From Helicobacter_D sp964464895 (GTDB taxonomy: Bacteria > Campylobacterota > Campylobacteria > Campylobacterales > Helicobacteraceae): 64,000 nt of DNA. Made by a program: the position numbers and the translations under genes. Location: assembly GCA_964464895.1 (NCBI GenBank), contig CAYXGY010000009.1, positions 1 through 64,000 of the forward strand, in the 5' to 3' direction. This document shows, piece by piece, positions 8,712-16,124 of the stretch (position 1 is the stretch's first letter; each line of letters opens with the position of its first letter). Below the pieces are notes generated by a model. That model had not been told where the DNA came from, did no database searches, and saw only the letters and a program-made list of their open reading frames with translations.

Positions 8712-9779
8712 ATGGACAAGTACAGACGCAAACTCTTGCAAAATGGTGCAATATTGGGCATTGCAAGCAGTATGATAGGCATATCGGGGGCTTTGGGATT
8801 GCAGGGTTGCGATTCGAACCAAAGCAAAAATGCCGCCCAAGATTCGGGCGCAAAGGGCGCAGCGGCGGGTGCTAGCGGCGCAGATTCGACACAACACACC
8901 AACACACAAGGAGCAAACATGGAGTTCATCACCCTAAACAACGGCGTCAAAATGCCCATTCTCGGCTATGGCGTGTTTCAGATTGAGCCAAAAGACACGC
9001 AAAAATGCGTCGAAGACGCCATCAGCGTGGGATACCGCAGCATCGACACGGCGCAAGCGTATTTCAACGAAGCCGAAGTCGGAGCGGCACTCAAGAGCGC
9101 GATTGGCGGGGGAGTGAGGCGCGAGGAGTTGTTTATCACGACTAAGGTTTGGATTAATAATTTTGAAGAATCCAAAGCCCTCAAATCGATTGAAGAAAGC
9201 CTCAAAAAGCTGCAAGTCGATTATTTGGATTTGCTGCTTTTGCACCAGCCGTTTAACGATGTCTATGGCGCGTGGCGCGCGATGAGCAGGCTCTATAAAG
9301 AGGGGCGCATCAAGGCGCTTGGCGTGAGCAATTTCTATCCCGATAGGCTCGTGGATTTTTGCCTGAATAACGAGATTAAACCCGCCGTAAATCAGATTGA
9401 ATGCAATCCTTTGCACGCGCAATTCGAGGCGCAGCAGGTGATGCAAGAATATGGCGTGGCGATGGAATCGTGGGCGCCTTTTGGCGAGGGCAAAAACAAT
9501 ATGTTTAGCAACCCGATTCTAGCCGAGATTGGCAAAAAATACAACAAAAGCATTGCGCAAGTCATTTTGCGTTGGCAGATTCAAAGAGGGATTATCGCGA
9601 TTCCTAAGACAGTGCGCAAAGAACGCATGATTGAAAACTTTGATGTTTTTGATTTTTCTCTTAGCGATTCTGATATGCAAAGCATTGCGGGGCTTGATAA
9701 TAAACAAAGTCTCTTTCTTAGTCATCAAGACCCAAAAATGGTTAAATGGCTGATTGAGGTGCATAAGGATAGGTTTTAG
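8712..9779 (+). CDS. Aldo/keto reductase with Tat/lipoprotein-like leader
   Basis: A 355-aa protein. Residues 1-33 form an export signal (RR at 5-6, hydrophobic core, then 'GLQGC' with Cys33 as a possible lipidation site). Residues 34-69 are an Ala/Gly/Ser/Asn-rich linker. The aldo/keto reductase barrel starts at Met70 and has the full catalytic tetrad D112, Y117, K145 and H178. It should reduce aldehydes or ketones with NADPH; the substrate is unknown. Met70 (ATG at 8919) is preceded by AAGGAG, so a cytosolic form could be made from the same mRNA. The main start has AAAGGAGAAC upstream. It is first in a three-gene operon behind the MerR-type promoter. Base composition is GC-rich for this window. 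Confidence 0.88.
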   Translation: MDKYRRKLLQNGAILGIASSMIGISGALGLQGCDSNQSKNAAQDSGAKGAAAGASGADSTQHTNTQGANMEFITLNNGVKMPILGYGVFQIEPKDTQKCVEDAISVGYRSIDTAQAYFNEAEVGAALKSAIGGGVRREELFITTKVWINNFEESKALKSIEESLKKLQVDYLDLLLLHQPFNDVYGAWRAMSRLYKEGRIKALGVSNFYPDRLVDFCLNNEIKPAVNQIECNPLHAQFEAQQVMQEYGVAMESWAPFGEGKNNMFSNPILAEIGKKYNKSIAQVILRWQIQRGIIAIPKTVRKERMIENFDVFDFSLSDSDMQSIAGLDNKQSLFLSHQDPKMVKWLIEVHKDRF

Positions 9780-9806
9780 TCAAACTTTACGATACAAGGA
9801 GAAACA

Positions 9807-10493
9807 ATGAAAATCGGAATCATCGGCACGGGTATGGTTGGCAGGGCATTTGCATTGCGGCTAGGCGAGCTAGGGCATAGCGTGATTCTTGGCACTCGTG
9901 ATGTGGGCGCGACAAAAGCCCACAAAGAACCCGATTCTAATGGGATTTGTGGCTATGCGCTGTGGGCAGAGGGCGCAAACTTTGCCCTGCAAACCTTCAA
10001 CGAATGCGCCAAAAATAGCGCGTTTCTGATTAACGCGAGCAGGGGTATCCACAGCATAGAGGCTTTTCAAAGCATCGAGGCGCAGAATCTGCACGACAAG
10101 GTGATTTTGGACTTGTCCTTGCCCCTTGCCTTTGCGCCAAACCGCCCGCCACATCTCGCCTTTAGCAACGATGACAGCTTGGGTGAGCGGCTACAGAGGC
10201 TTTGTGCGTCAAGCTTTGTCGTCAAAACATTCAACACAATGTCGCACACGATTATGCTCAACCCCAGCCTTTTAGAGGGCGCACATAATGTCTTTTTGAG
10301 CGGCGATAGCACAGAGGCAAAAGAGGTGGTAAAAAGTCTTTTGCGCGAGTTTGGTTGGAGCGAGAAAAGCATGATTGATTTGGGCGGAATCATTAGCGCG
10401 CGGGGGAGCGAGATGTATGCAAATTTGCTCTTTCATCTTGCGGCGATTCTTGGGACGTATGATTTTAATATTGCCGTGAATGTCAAAAAATAG
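9807..10493 (+). CDS. F420/NADP-type oxidoreductase (Rossmann dinucleotide-binding)
   Basis: A 228-aa protein with an N-terminal Rossmann fingerprint 'GIIGTGMVGRAFALRLGELG' and 'GTRD', typical of the NADPH-dependent F420 reductase-like family. The late segment 'VVKTFNTM' is also characteristic. F420 itself is not expected in this group, so the cofactor is more likely NADP(H). AAGGAGAAA lies before the ATG. It is 27 bp behind the first reductase gene and 8 bp before the next, so all three are probably co-transcribed. Substrate unknown. Confidence 0.75.
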   Translation: MKIGIIGTGMVGRAFALRLGELGHSVILGTRDVGATKAHKEPDSNGICGYALWAEGANFALQTFNECAKNSAFLINASRGIHSIEAFQSIEAQNLHDKVILDLSLPLAFAPNRPPHLAFSNDDSLGERLQRLCASSFVVKTFNTMSHTIMLNPSLLEGAHNVFLSGDSTEAKEVVKSLLREFGWSEKSMIDLGGIISARGSEMYANLLFHLAAILGTYDFNIAVNVKK

Positions 10494-10501
10494 GAGAAAC
10501 A

Positions 10502-11509
10502 ATGCAAAAACGAAAACTAGGAAATCTTGAAGTCAGTGCCTTGGGGCCTGGTTGTATGGGAATGACGCATAGCTATGGCAATAAAGCACCAAAAAGCGAG
10601 ATGATTGCGCTAATTCACAAGGCAATAGATTGGGGCGTTGATTTTTTCGATACCGCGCAAGTCTATGGACCTTATACCAATGAATCTCTGCTTGGTGAGG
10701 CGTTAAAAGGCAAAAGAGAAAAGGCGATTATCGCGACAAAGTTTGGCTGGGATTTATCCGAGAAAAATGTTGATGATTCTACAAAAAGTTATGAAGTCAT
10801 CGGGCTTAATTCGCAGCCAAAATATATTAAAAAGAGCGTAGAAGATTCGCTGAAACGATTGCAAACGGATTATATCGATTTGCTTTATCAACACCGAGTC
10901 GACCCCAATGTGCCGATAGAAGATGTCGCGGGGTGCGTGGGCGAGCTCATCAAAGAGGGCAAGGTGCGCTTTTTTGGCTTGTCTGAACCAAGCGTGCAAA
11001 CCTTGCTCAAGGCGCATGCGACAACGCCTGTCGTAGCCGTGCAAAACGAGTATTCGCTGTGGTTTAGGGAGGGAAGCGCAGAGATGTTTGCCGCGCTAGA
11101 AAGCATTAATGCGGGCTTTGTCGCGTTTTCGCCGCTGGGCAAGGGCTTTTTGACGGGCGCGATTCAAAACGAGAATGCGCTAAGCAAAGATGATTTTCGC
11201 CATACGATACCGCGATTTAGCGAAGAAAATTTGCAATCCAATCGGGAACTTTTGCAAAAACTCGAGGAATTTACGCGGCTCAAAAACGCAACACTCGCAC
11301 AGATTGCCCTCGCTTGGGTGCTGGCAAGCAAGCCCTATATGGTTGCGATTCCGGGCACGACCAAGTTGGAGAGATTGCGACAGAATCTTGACGCGCTCGC
11401 GATTAGCTTTAGCGCAAGCGAACTTCAGGCGATTGATGAGATTTTGCAAAACACGCCAATTTCTGGTGCGCGGTATAACGAATATCAATTAAGCCTTGTC
11501 GGGAAATAG
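10502..11509 (+). CDS. Aldo/keto reductase (YakC/AKR13-like)
   Basis: A 335-aa cytosolic reductase without a leader. It starts 'MQKRKLGNLEVSALGPGCMG', as usual for the YakC-like branch. The tetrad is D50, Y55, K80 and H131. The C-terminal NADP-binding segment includes 'IPGTTKLERLRQN'. It closes the operon begun at 8712 and has AGGAGAAAC upstream. It belongs to a different subfamily from the other reductases here, so the operon combines distinct specificities. Physiological substrate unknown. Confidence 0.88.
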   Translation: MQKRKLGNLEVSALGPGCMGMTHSYGNKAPKSEMIALIHKAIDWGVDFFDTAQVYGPYTNESLLGEALKGKREKAIIATKFGWDLSEKNVDDSTKSYEVIGLNSQPKYIKKSVEDSLKRLQTDYIDLLYQHRVDPNVPIEDVAGCVGELIKEGKVRFFGLSEPSVQTLLKAHATTPVVAVQNEYSLWFREGSAEMFAALESINAGFVAFSPLGKGFLTGAIQNENALSKDDFRHTIPRFSEENLQSNRELLQKLEEFTRLKNATLAQIALAWVLASKPYMVAIPGTTKLERLRQNLDALAISFSASELQAIDEILQNTPISGARYNEYQLSLVGK

Positions 11510-11582
11510 GCGTTTATTGATATTATTGTCCGTTTCATATTGAGGCGCGTAAGGATAGGTTCTAGGATAAAGAGATTTTAGC

Positions 11583-11588
11583 TATAAT
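11583..11588 (+). promoter_or_regulatory. -10 element of the EamA transporter gene
   Basis: TATAAT lies 34 bp before the transporter ATG. No good -35 hexamer is visible, which is usual for Helicobacter housekeeping promoters. It suggests the transporter is transcribed separately from the reductase operon. Confidence 0.5.
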
Positions 11589-11621
11589 TTGATTTCTAAT
11601 CTAGCCACAGAGGACTACATT

Positions 11622-12518
11622 ATGCAGTTTTTTAGTCGCCCCACACTACTTTTAGGACACCTTCTTGGGCTTGGGACAATGATAGTTTGGGGAGCGACTT
11701 TTAGCTCTACCAAAGTGCTTTTGGAAGACTTCTTGGCGAGTGAGATTCTATTGTTTCGCTTCACATTAGCGTTTGTCTTTCTCCTAATCTTACGACCTCA
11801 AGCCCTAGAATTTCGTGGAATCAAAGCTGAGATTCTACTTCTCTTTGCAGGGCTCACGGGAGTTTGTCTATATTTTTTGCTAGAAAATGTCGCACTCTAT
11901 TGGACAAGTGCTTCTAATGCCTCTGTGCTCGTCTCTATCAATCCAATTTTCACAGGAATCTTAGGGCTTCTCGTACTTCATAAGCGTTTGAGTCGATACT
12001 TTCTACTCGGATTCCTTTTGGCAAGCGTTGGGATTGTCTGCGTTGTTTTTCGTGGAGATTTTTCTATCACTCTATCCCCAATAGGTGATTTATTGTGTCT
12101 TTTAGCTGGCATTGTTTGGTCATTTTATACAATTATCCTAGACAAAGTCTTCGTTATTTTTGAGGGACAAAGCCCCCTACTCATTACACGCAAGGTATTT
12201 TTCTATGGGATTTGCTTTACTTTACCCTTTGCTATTTTTGGCAATATAGAGCGGGGAAGCTTTCCTCTGCACCGCTTTGTAGAGATTCAAAACTTGCTCA
12301 ATCTTTTGTTTTTAGGATTTGTTGCGTCAGCCTTATGCTATCTAAGCTGGAATGTGATGATGAAAATCTTGGGCGTGTATCAGGCAAGTGCCTATATCTA
12401 TACGGTTCCACTTTTTGGAGTGCTGACCGCAGTTCTCGCACTAGGCGAAAAGCTTGATAGCTTGATTGTCATCGGTGGGACGTTGATTCTGCTTGGGCTG
12501 ATTCTATCACAAAAGTAA
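11622..12518 (+). CDS. EamA/DMT-family transporter
   Basis: A 298-aa membrane protein with about ten hydrophobic segments in two repeated EamA halves ('GTMIVWGATFSSTKVLL', and 'GDLLCLLAGIVWSFYTII' in the second half). Members export or import metabolites and drugs across the inner membrane. The ATG at 11622 is preferred over a TTG at 11589 because GAGG lies 8 bp upstream and the TTG abuts the -10 hexamer. Substrate cannot be predicted. Confidence 0.85.
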   Translation: MQFFSRPTLLLGHLLGLGTMIVWGATFSSTKVLLEDFLASEILLFRFTLAFVFLLILRPQALEFRGIKAEILLLFAGLTGVCLYFLLENVALYWTSASNASVLVSINPIFTGILGLLVLHKRLSRYFLLGFLLASVGIVCVVFRGDFSITLSPIGDLLCLLAGIVWSFYTIILDKVFVIFEGQSPLLITRKVFFYGICFTLPFAIFGNIERGSFPLHRFVEIQNLLNLLFLGFVASALCYLSWNVMMKILGVYQASAYIYTVPLFGVLTAVLALGEKLDSLIVIGGTLILLGLILSQK

Positions 12519-12579
12519 TCCTTGTAATCTTCTAGTTGAACAAGTAAGCTTTGTGGTATGTATTTCCTCGCGATTTATC

Positions 12580-13473
12580 CTAGCCCTCTTTTATCAACGG
12601 CAAATCCTGCAAGAGCCTTTTGAGTTTAATCTGCACTTTGGGCAGATGTTCGGCAATCGTGAGCCCAACCACATCATATTCTTTTGCCACATCATTAATA
12701 ATTTGCGATATTTGCGCGATACTCATCTTACCCGTATTGCCCACAGCGGCATAGAGCTCGCCCGCATCGAGCACGTCTAAATCAAGATGAATCATCACCT
12801 TTTTAACCCCGCTTTTTAAAAGCCAACTTAGAATCTCGCCCGAATCGTTTGCGACTTCATCGGGCGATAGGCTCGTGAGTCCAAACTCCCTTTGGCGCGG
12901 CGCGTAATGTGTCGCCTCGTCTGAATGCAAGCCCATGAGCAGCACCTTTTGCGGCGCAAGGGCGCAAGGCAGCCCAAAGGCTTCTCGCAAGCCCCCCTGC
13001 CCGATAATCGCGCTCACAGCCATCGCGTGGTAGCCCTTGTAAAAATCATCGTTTGGCAGCCCAATGTCGGGGTGCGCATCGAGCCACAGCAGCGCGACAT
13101 CGTCGGCATAGAGCCTCGCGAGATAGCAAAAGCTCGGCACGCTCACGGCGCATTCGCCGCCAAGCGTCAGAATCTTTGTGGGCTTGCGCGCCTCAAGAAT
13201 CGCGAGCGCGGCTTTGGTCTGCTCCAACAACGCGGCTTTGTCGATGATTCCATCTTGCACAACGCGCCACCCTGCGCTATCAAGCGCAAAGTCTGTCGCA
13301 ACCTGCACCACAGCCGTGTCCGCACTCGGCGCGATAGAATCGGCGAGCAGGCTAAGAATCTGCGCGCCCAAAATATAGCCCTGCGCCGCCTCTTTTGGGC
13401 TTAGGTCGTCAAACCAGCCCGCAATGTCGCCCCCCTGCCATTGGGGATACACAAGCCGCAAGAGATGTGCCAT
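12580..13473 (-). CDS. Arginase/agmatinase-family (ureohydrolase) protein
   Basis: A 297-aa ureohydrolase-fold protein. Metal-site motifs are 'GGEC' at 105-108, 'DAHPD' at 132-136 and 'HLDLDVLD' at 229-236. True arginases and agmatinases have GGDH at the first site; here Cys replaces the metal-ligand His and Glu replaces Asp, so the metal centre or substrate may differ. AAGGAG precedes the ATG. A TATAAT reading on the minus strand lies at 13503-13508. The gene is GC-rich compared with the core genes and points opposite to the redox operons on both sides. Confidence 0.75.
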   Translation of the reverse strand: MAHLLRLVYPQWQGGDIAGWFDDLSPKEAAQGYILGAQILSLLADSIAPSADTAVVQVATDFALDSAGWRVVQDGIIDKAALLEQTKAALAILEARKPTKILTLGGECAVSVPSFCYLARLYADDVALLWLDAHPDIGLPNDDFYKGYHAMAVSAIIGQGGLREAFGLPCALAPQKVLLMGLHSDEATHYAPRQREFGLTSLSPDEVANDSGEILSWLLKSGVKKVMIHLDLDVLDAGELYAAVGNTGKMSIAQISQIINDVAKEYDVVGLTIAEHLPKVQIKLKRLLQDLPLIKEG

Positions 13474-13580
13474 TGTCCGCTCCTTTTTGCGTGTTTTTGC
13501 GTATTATAACATAGATATTATCGGGGATTCTTGAGTGCAGAAATTTTACAAAAGTTTTACGCGTTTTTTGCAAAAAGCCC

Positions 13581-13611
13581 TTGACAAACACTAGCTGTTA
13601 GGCTTTATAAT
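13581..13611 (+). promoter_or_regulatory. MerR-type promoter/operator 3
   Basis: TTGACA (13581-13586), a 19-bp spacer beginning AACACTAGCTGTT with an AACA/TGTT dyad, and TATAAT (13606-13611). It drives the cyclophilin-like gene and, by tight spacing, the two reductase genes after it. Confidence 0.85.
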
Positions 13612-13636
13612 TGCGTATCCGAACAAAGGAAAGGCG

Positions 13637-14092
13637 ATGCGATTACAATTTCTCATCACGTTGCTTGCGCTTGCGGGGCTTACTTGCAATGCTTGGGCGA
13701 ACGAAACAAAGGAAAAACACATGCAACTTCAATTGCAATTTGAAAATCATCATTTTGTATTTGTCCTAAAAGACAATGCGGCGGCGCGAGATTTATGGAA
13801 TCTCTTGCCTTTGGAGCTACAATTTAACGACTATGTCGGCAAAGAAAAGGTCGCCACATTGCCACAAAAACTAAGTGCACAAGAAAACGAGGACTATCAC
13901 CCACAAGTCGGAGATTTTTTCTATTTCGCGCCGTGGAATAAGGTGGGAATCTATTATGCCAAACAGCCTCCTTATCCGGGATTAATCAAGCTTGGTGCGC
14001 TTGAAGGCGACCAAGAATCTCTTATCCAATCCCTGCAAAACCAAAAGAAAGATTTTAGGATTTCAATTAGCAAAATGCCACATTCACATTAA
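13637..14092 (+). CDS. Cyclophilin-like fold protein with Sec-type leader
   Basis: A 151-aa protein. Residues 1-22 form a Sec signal ('MRLQFLITLLALAGLTCNAWA'-type). Residues 29-150 match the small cyclophilin-like fold family often encoded beside oxidoreductases ('LLPLELQFNDYVGKEKVA', 'VGDFFYFAPWNKVGIYY'). Proline isomerase activity is not implied. The domain begins at an internal ATG (13721) preceded by AAAGGAAAA, the same leader-plus-retained-start arrangement seen in neighbours. The upstream promoter ties it to the proposed MerR regulon. Function unknown. Confidence 0.75.
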   Translation: MRLQFLITLLALAGLTCNAWANETKEKHMQLQLQFENHHFVFVLKDNAAARDLWNLLPLELQFNDYVGKEKVATLPQKLSAQENEDYHPQVGDFFYFAPWNKVGIYYAKQPPYPGLIKLGALEGDQESLIQSLQNQKKDFRISISKMPHSH

Positions 14093-14098
14093 AGGAGG

Positions 14099-14151
14099 CA
14101 CAATGCAAAACCGCCGAGATTTTCTCAAAACTTCTGCAAAAATCGCGAGCC
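14099..14151 (+). repeat. Direct repeat of Tat leader, copy 1
   Basis: 53 bp identical to 15170-15222. It covers the start codon and the RRDFLK signal region. Copy 1 leads into a degenerate sequence; copy 2 leads into an intact reductase. Confidence 0.85.
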
Positions 14152-14228
14152 AAATTAAAGGAGAAAATGGCACAATGGGCACGAGATACCACTTTATTTG
14201 TTTTCCTCAAACAAATAAAGTGGTATAA
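14103..14228 (+). pseudogene. Decayed Tat leader upstream of a reductase gene
   Basis: A 41-codon frame begins 'MQNRRDFLKTSAKIAS', exactly as the intact leader at 15174. It then loses its hydrophobic core and ends at 14226-14228 without joining the reductase frame. AAAGGAGG precedes the ATG, so the fragment is probably still translated. The break coincides with an 18-bp inverted repeat (14186-14226). The downstream reductase therefore has only its own start and should be cytosolic. Confidence 0.7.
14186..14226. repeat. Perfect 18-bp inverted repeat (strong hairpin)
   Basis: Left arm 14186-14203 and right arm 14209-14226 are perfect reverse complements around a 5-nt TCCTC loop. No T-run follows on either strand, so it is a poor intrinsic terminator. 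It lies in the mRNA 43 nt before the reductase ATG. Confidence 0.9.
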
Positions 14229-14268
14229 ACAGCACAGATTCAATAACATACAAACGAAAGGAGCAAAT

Positions 14269-15150
14269 ATGGAATTTATCATCCTCAATAATGGCGTTAA
14301 AATGCCCATTGTCGGGCTTGGTGTCTTGAACATTCACGATTCGAAAGAATGCCAAAGAGTTATCGAAGATGCGCTTGAAGTTGGCTTTCGGCTTTTTGAC
14401 ACCGCACAAGTCTATGCAAACGAGGCAGAAGTGGGCGCAGCGATTAAAGCCACAGGGATTAAACGCGAGGAGGTTTTTATCACCACCAAGCTTTTTAGGG
14501 AATATGCAACAGCAGACAAGGCGCAAGCTGCTTTTGATGAGAGTTGCAAAAAACTCCAAGTCGATTATGTCGATTTGTTTTTGATTCACCAACCCATTAA
14601 TGATGTCTATGGAAGTTGGCGAGAGATGAGCAAGCTTTATCGGCAAAAGAGAATCCGTGCGATTGGAGTTTCTAATTTCTATCCCGATAGATTGGTTGAT
14701 TTCTGCCTCAATAATGAAATCATTCCCGCCGTCAATCAATTTGTATGCAATCCATTTCGTCAAGAGCTAGAATTGCAAAAAGTCATGCAAGAATACAACG
14801 TAGCCTTTAATGCCTTTAGCCCTTTTGCGCAAGGCAAAAATAATATTTTTCATAATGCCATCTTAAAGCAAATTGCCGAAAAGCACAATAAAACGATTGG
14901 GCAAGTCATCTTGCGCTGGCTCATTGAGCGCAATATTATTGTGATTCCAAAAACGACACAAAAAGAACGTATGAAAGAGAATCTCAATGTCTTTGATTTC
15001 AAGCTTGATTCGAGCGACAAGCAACAGATTGCGGGCTTGGAAAGCGACGATGTCGGACTTAACCACAGAGACCCCGCCGTCGTCAAGTGGCTCAATGAGC
15101 TTCAAATCGGAGAATCTCTTGCTACTGCGGGCGCAAGATTGAAAAAATAG
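14269..15150 (+). CDS. Aldo/keto reductase (cytosolic form, leader lost)
   Basis: A 293-aa aldo/keto reductase with tetrad D44, Y49, K74 and H107. It is close in sequence to the reductase domain at 8919 and more distant from the one at 15288. The start at 14269 has AAAGGAG at ideal spacing. A longer frame from 14167 runs through the inverted repeat and has no family support. It lies in the operon behind the promoter at 13581. NADPH-dependent carbonyl reduction is expected; substrate unknown. Confidence 0.85.
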   Translation: MEFIILNNGVKMPIVGLGVLNIHDSKECQRVIEDALEVGFRLFDTAQVYANEAEVGAAIKATGIKREEVFITTKLFREYATADKAQAAFDESCKKLQVDYVDLFLIHQPINDVYGSWREMSKLYRQKRIRAIGVSNFYPDRLVDFCLNNEIIPAVNQFVCNPFRQELELQKVMQEYNVAFNAFSPFAQGKNNIFHNAILKQIAEKHNKTIGQVILRWLIERNIIVIPKTTQKERMKENLNVFDFKLDSSDKQQIAGLESDDVGLNHRDPAVVKWLNELQIGESLATAGARLKK

Positions 15151-15169
15151 CCTCATATTATAAAGGAAA

Positions 15170-15222
15170 CACAATGCAAAACCGCCGAGATTTTCTCAAA
15201 ACTTCTGCAAAAATCGCGAGCC
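15170..15222 (+). repeat. Direct repeat of Tat leader, copy 2
   Basis: The second copy of the 53-bp repeat at 14099-14151, here continuing into an intact twin-arginine signal. Confidence 0.85.
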
Positions 15223-16091
15223 TCATAGCAGTCGGAGGACTTTCGAGCCAAAGCCTGCTTGCAGGCGAAGAAAAACAAGGAGTCAAAATGGAATTTATCA
15301 CTCTCAACAATGGCGTAAAAATGCCTATTTTAGGGCTTGGGACGTATGCTCTCACAGGGAAAAGCGGGCAAAAGGCGATGAGCGAAGCCATCGCAATTGG
15401 CTATCGGCTCTTTGACAGCGCGCAGATGTATGGCAACGAAGCCGAGCTAGGCGCGGCGATTCGCGCAAGCGGGCTAAAACGTGATGAGTTTTTTGTCGAA
15501 ACAAAGCTCTTGGATTCTCCAAACGAAGATGCGACAAAAAAATCGATTGAAAAATCGCTGAAGACTCTAGGAATGGACACGATTGATTTATTGCTGATTC
15601 ATTCGCCCTATCCACATGCAAAGGCAATGTATAAGGCAATGGAAGGCTTCTATAAACAAGGTGTCTTAAAAAGCATCGGAATCTCAAATTTTGGCGCAAG
15701 AGCGTATAATGACTTTGTGCAATCATGCGCCGTGATTCCAGCCGTGAATCAATGCGAGACGCATTTGCTCATGCAGCAAAAGCCTTTGCGCGAGGCGATG
15801 AAAAAACATCACACACTCTTGCAATCATGGAGTCCTTTTATCGCGGGCAAGGGTTCGATTTTTGACAACCAAACACTTAAATTTCTCGCGGCAAAATACA
15901 ACAAAACACCGGCGCAAATCATCTTGCGTTTTCTGATTGAGCAAGGAATCGGCGTGATTCCAAAAACGTCCAAGAAGAATCGCATGCAAGAGAATATCGA
16001 TGTCTTTGACTTTGTCTTAAGCGAACAAGACAAACAGACACTAATTGGACTTGATACGAACAAGAGCTCGTTTTCTTGGACGAATTATTAG
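15174..16091 (+). CDS. Tat-exported aldo/keto reductase
   Basis: A 305-aa protein with a textbook twin-arginine signal (N-RRDFLK at residues 3-9, hydrophobic stretch, 'SLLA' cleavage region near 30). The aldo/keto reductase domain starts at Met39, with D81, Y86, K111 and H143 as catalytic tetrad. A reductase folded with NADPH in the cytoplasm and then exported fits the Tat route. Met39 (15288) is preceded by AAGGAG, so a cytosolic isoform is possible. It is the last gene of the 13581 operon. Substrate unknown. Confidence 0.87.
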   Translation: MQNRRDFLKTSAKIASLIAVGGLSSQSLLAGEEKQGVKMEFITLNNGVKMPILGLGTYALTGKSGQKAMSEAIAIGYRLFDSAQMYGNEAELGAAIRASGLKRDEFFVETKLLDSPNEDATKKSIEKSLKTLGMDTIDLLLIHSPYPHAKAMYKAMEGFYKQGVLKSIGISNFGARAYNDFVQSCAVIPAVNQCETHLLMQQKPLREAMKKHHTLLQSWSPFIAGKGSIFDNQTLKFLAAKYNKTPAQIILRFLIEQGIGVIPKTSKKNRMQENIDVFDFVLSEQDKQTLIGLDTNKSSFSWTNY

Positions 16092-16124
16092 AATCTTTTA
16101 AAAAAATTTCATTGCTTGGGATTC

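Noticed and set aside
8934..9446. 170-codon minus-strand frame inside the first reductase gene
   Set aside because: Shadow of a gene with an intact catalytic tetrad; no start signal.
12925..13404. Plus-strand frames of 159 and fewer codons across the arginase-like gene
   Set aside because: Antisense to conserved DAHPD and DLD motifs; composition-driven.
14167..14268. N-terminal extension of the reductase at 14269 starting at 14167
   Set aside because: The extension translates the palindrome and resembles no signal or reductase; the AAAGGAG before 14269 is better placed.
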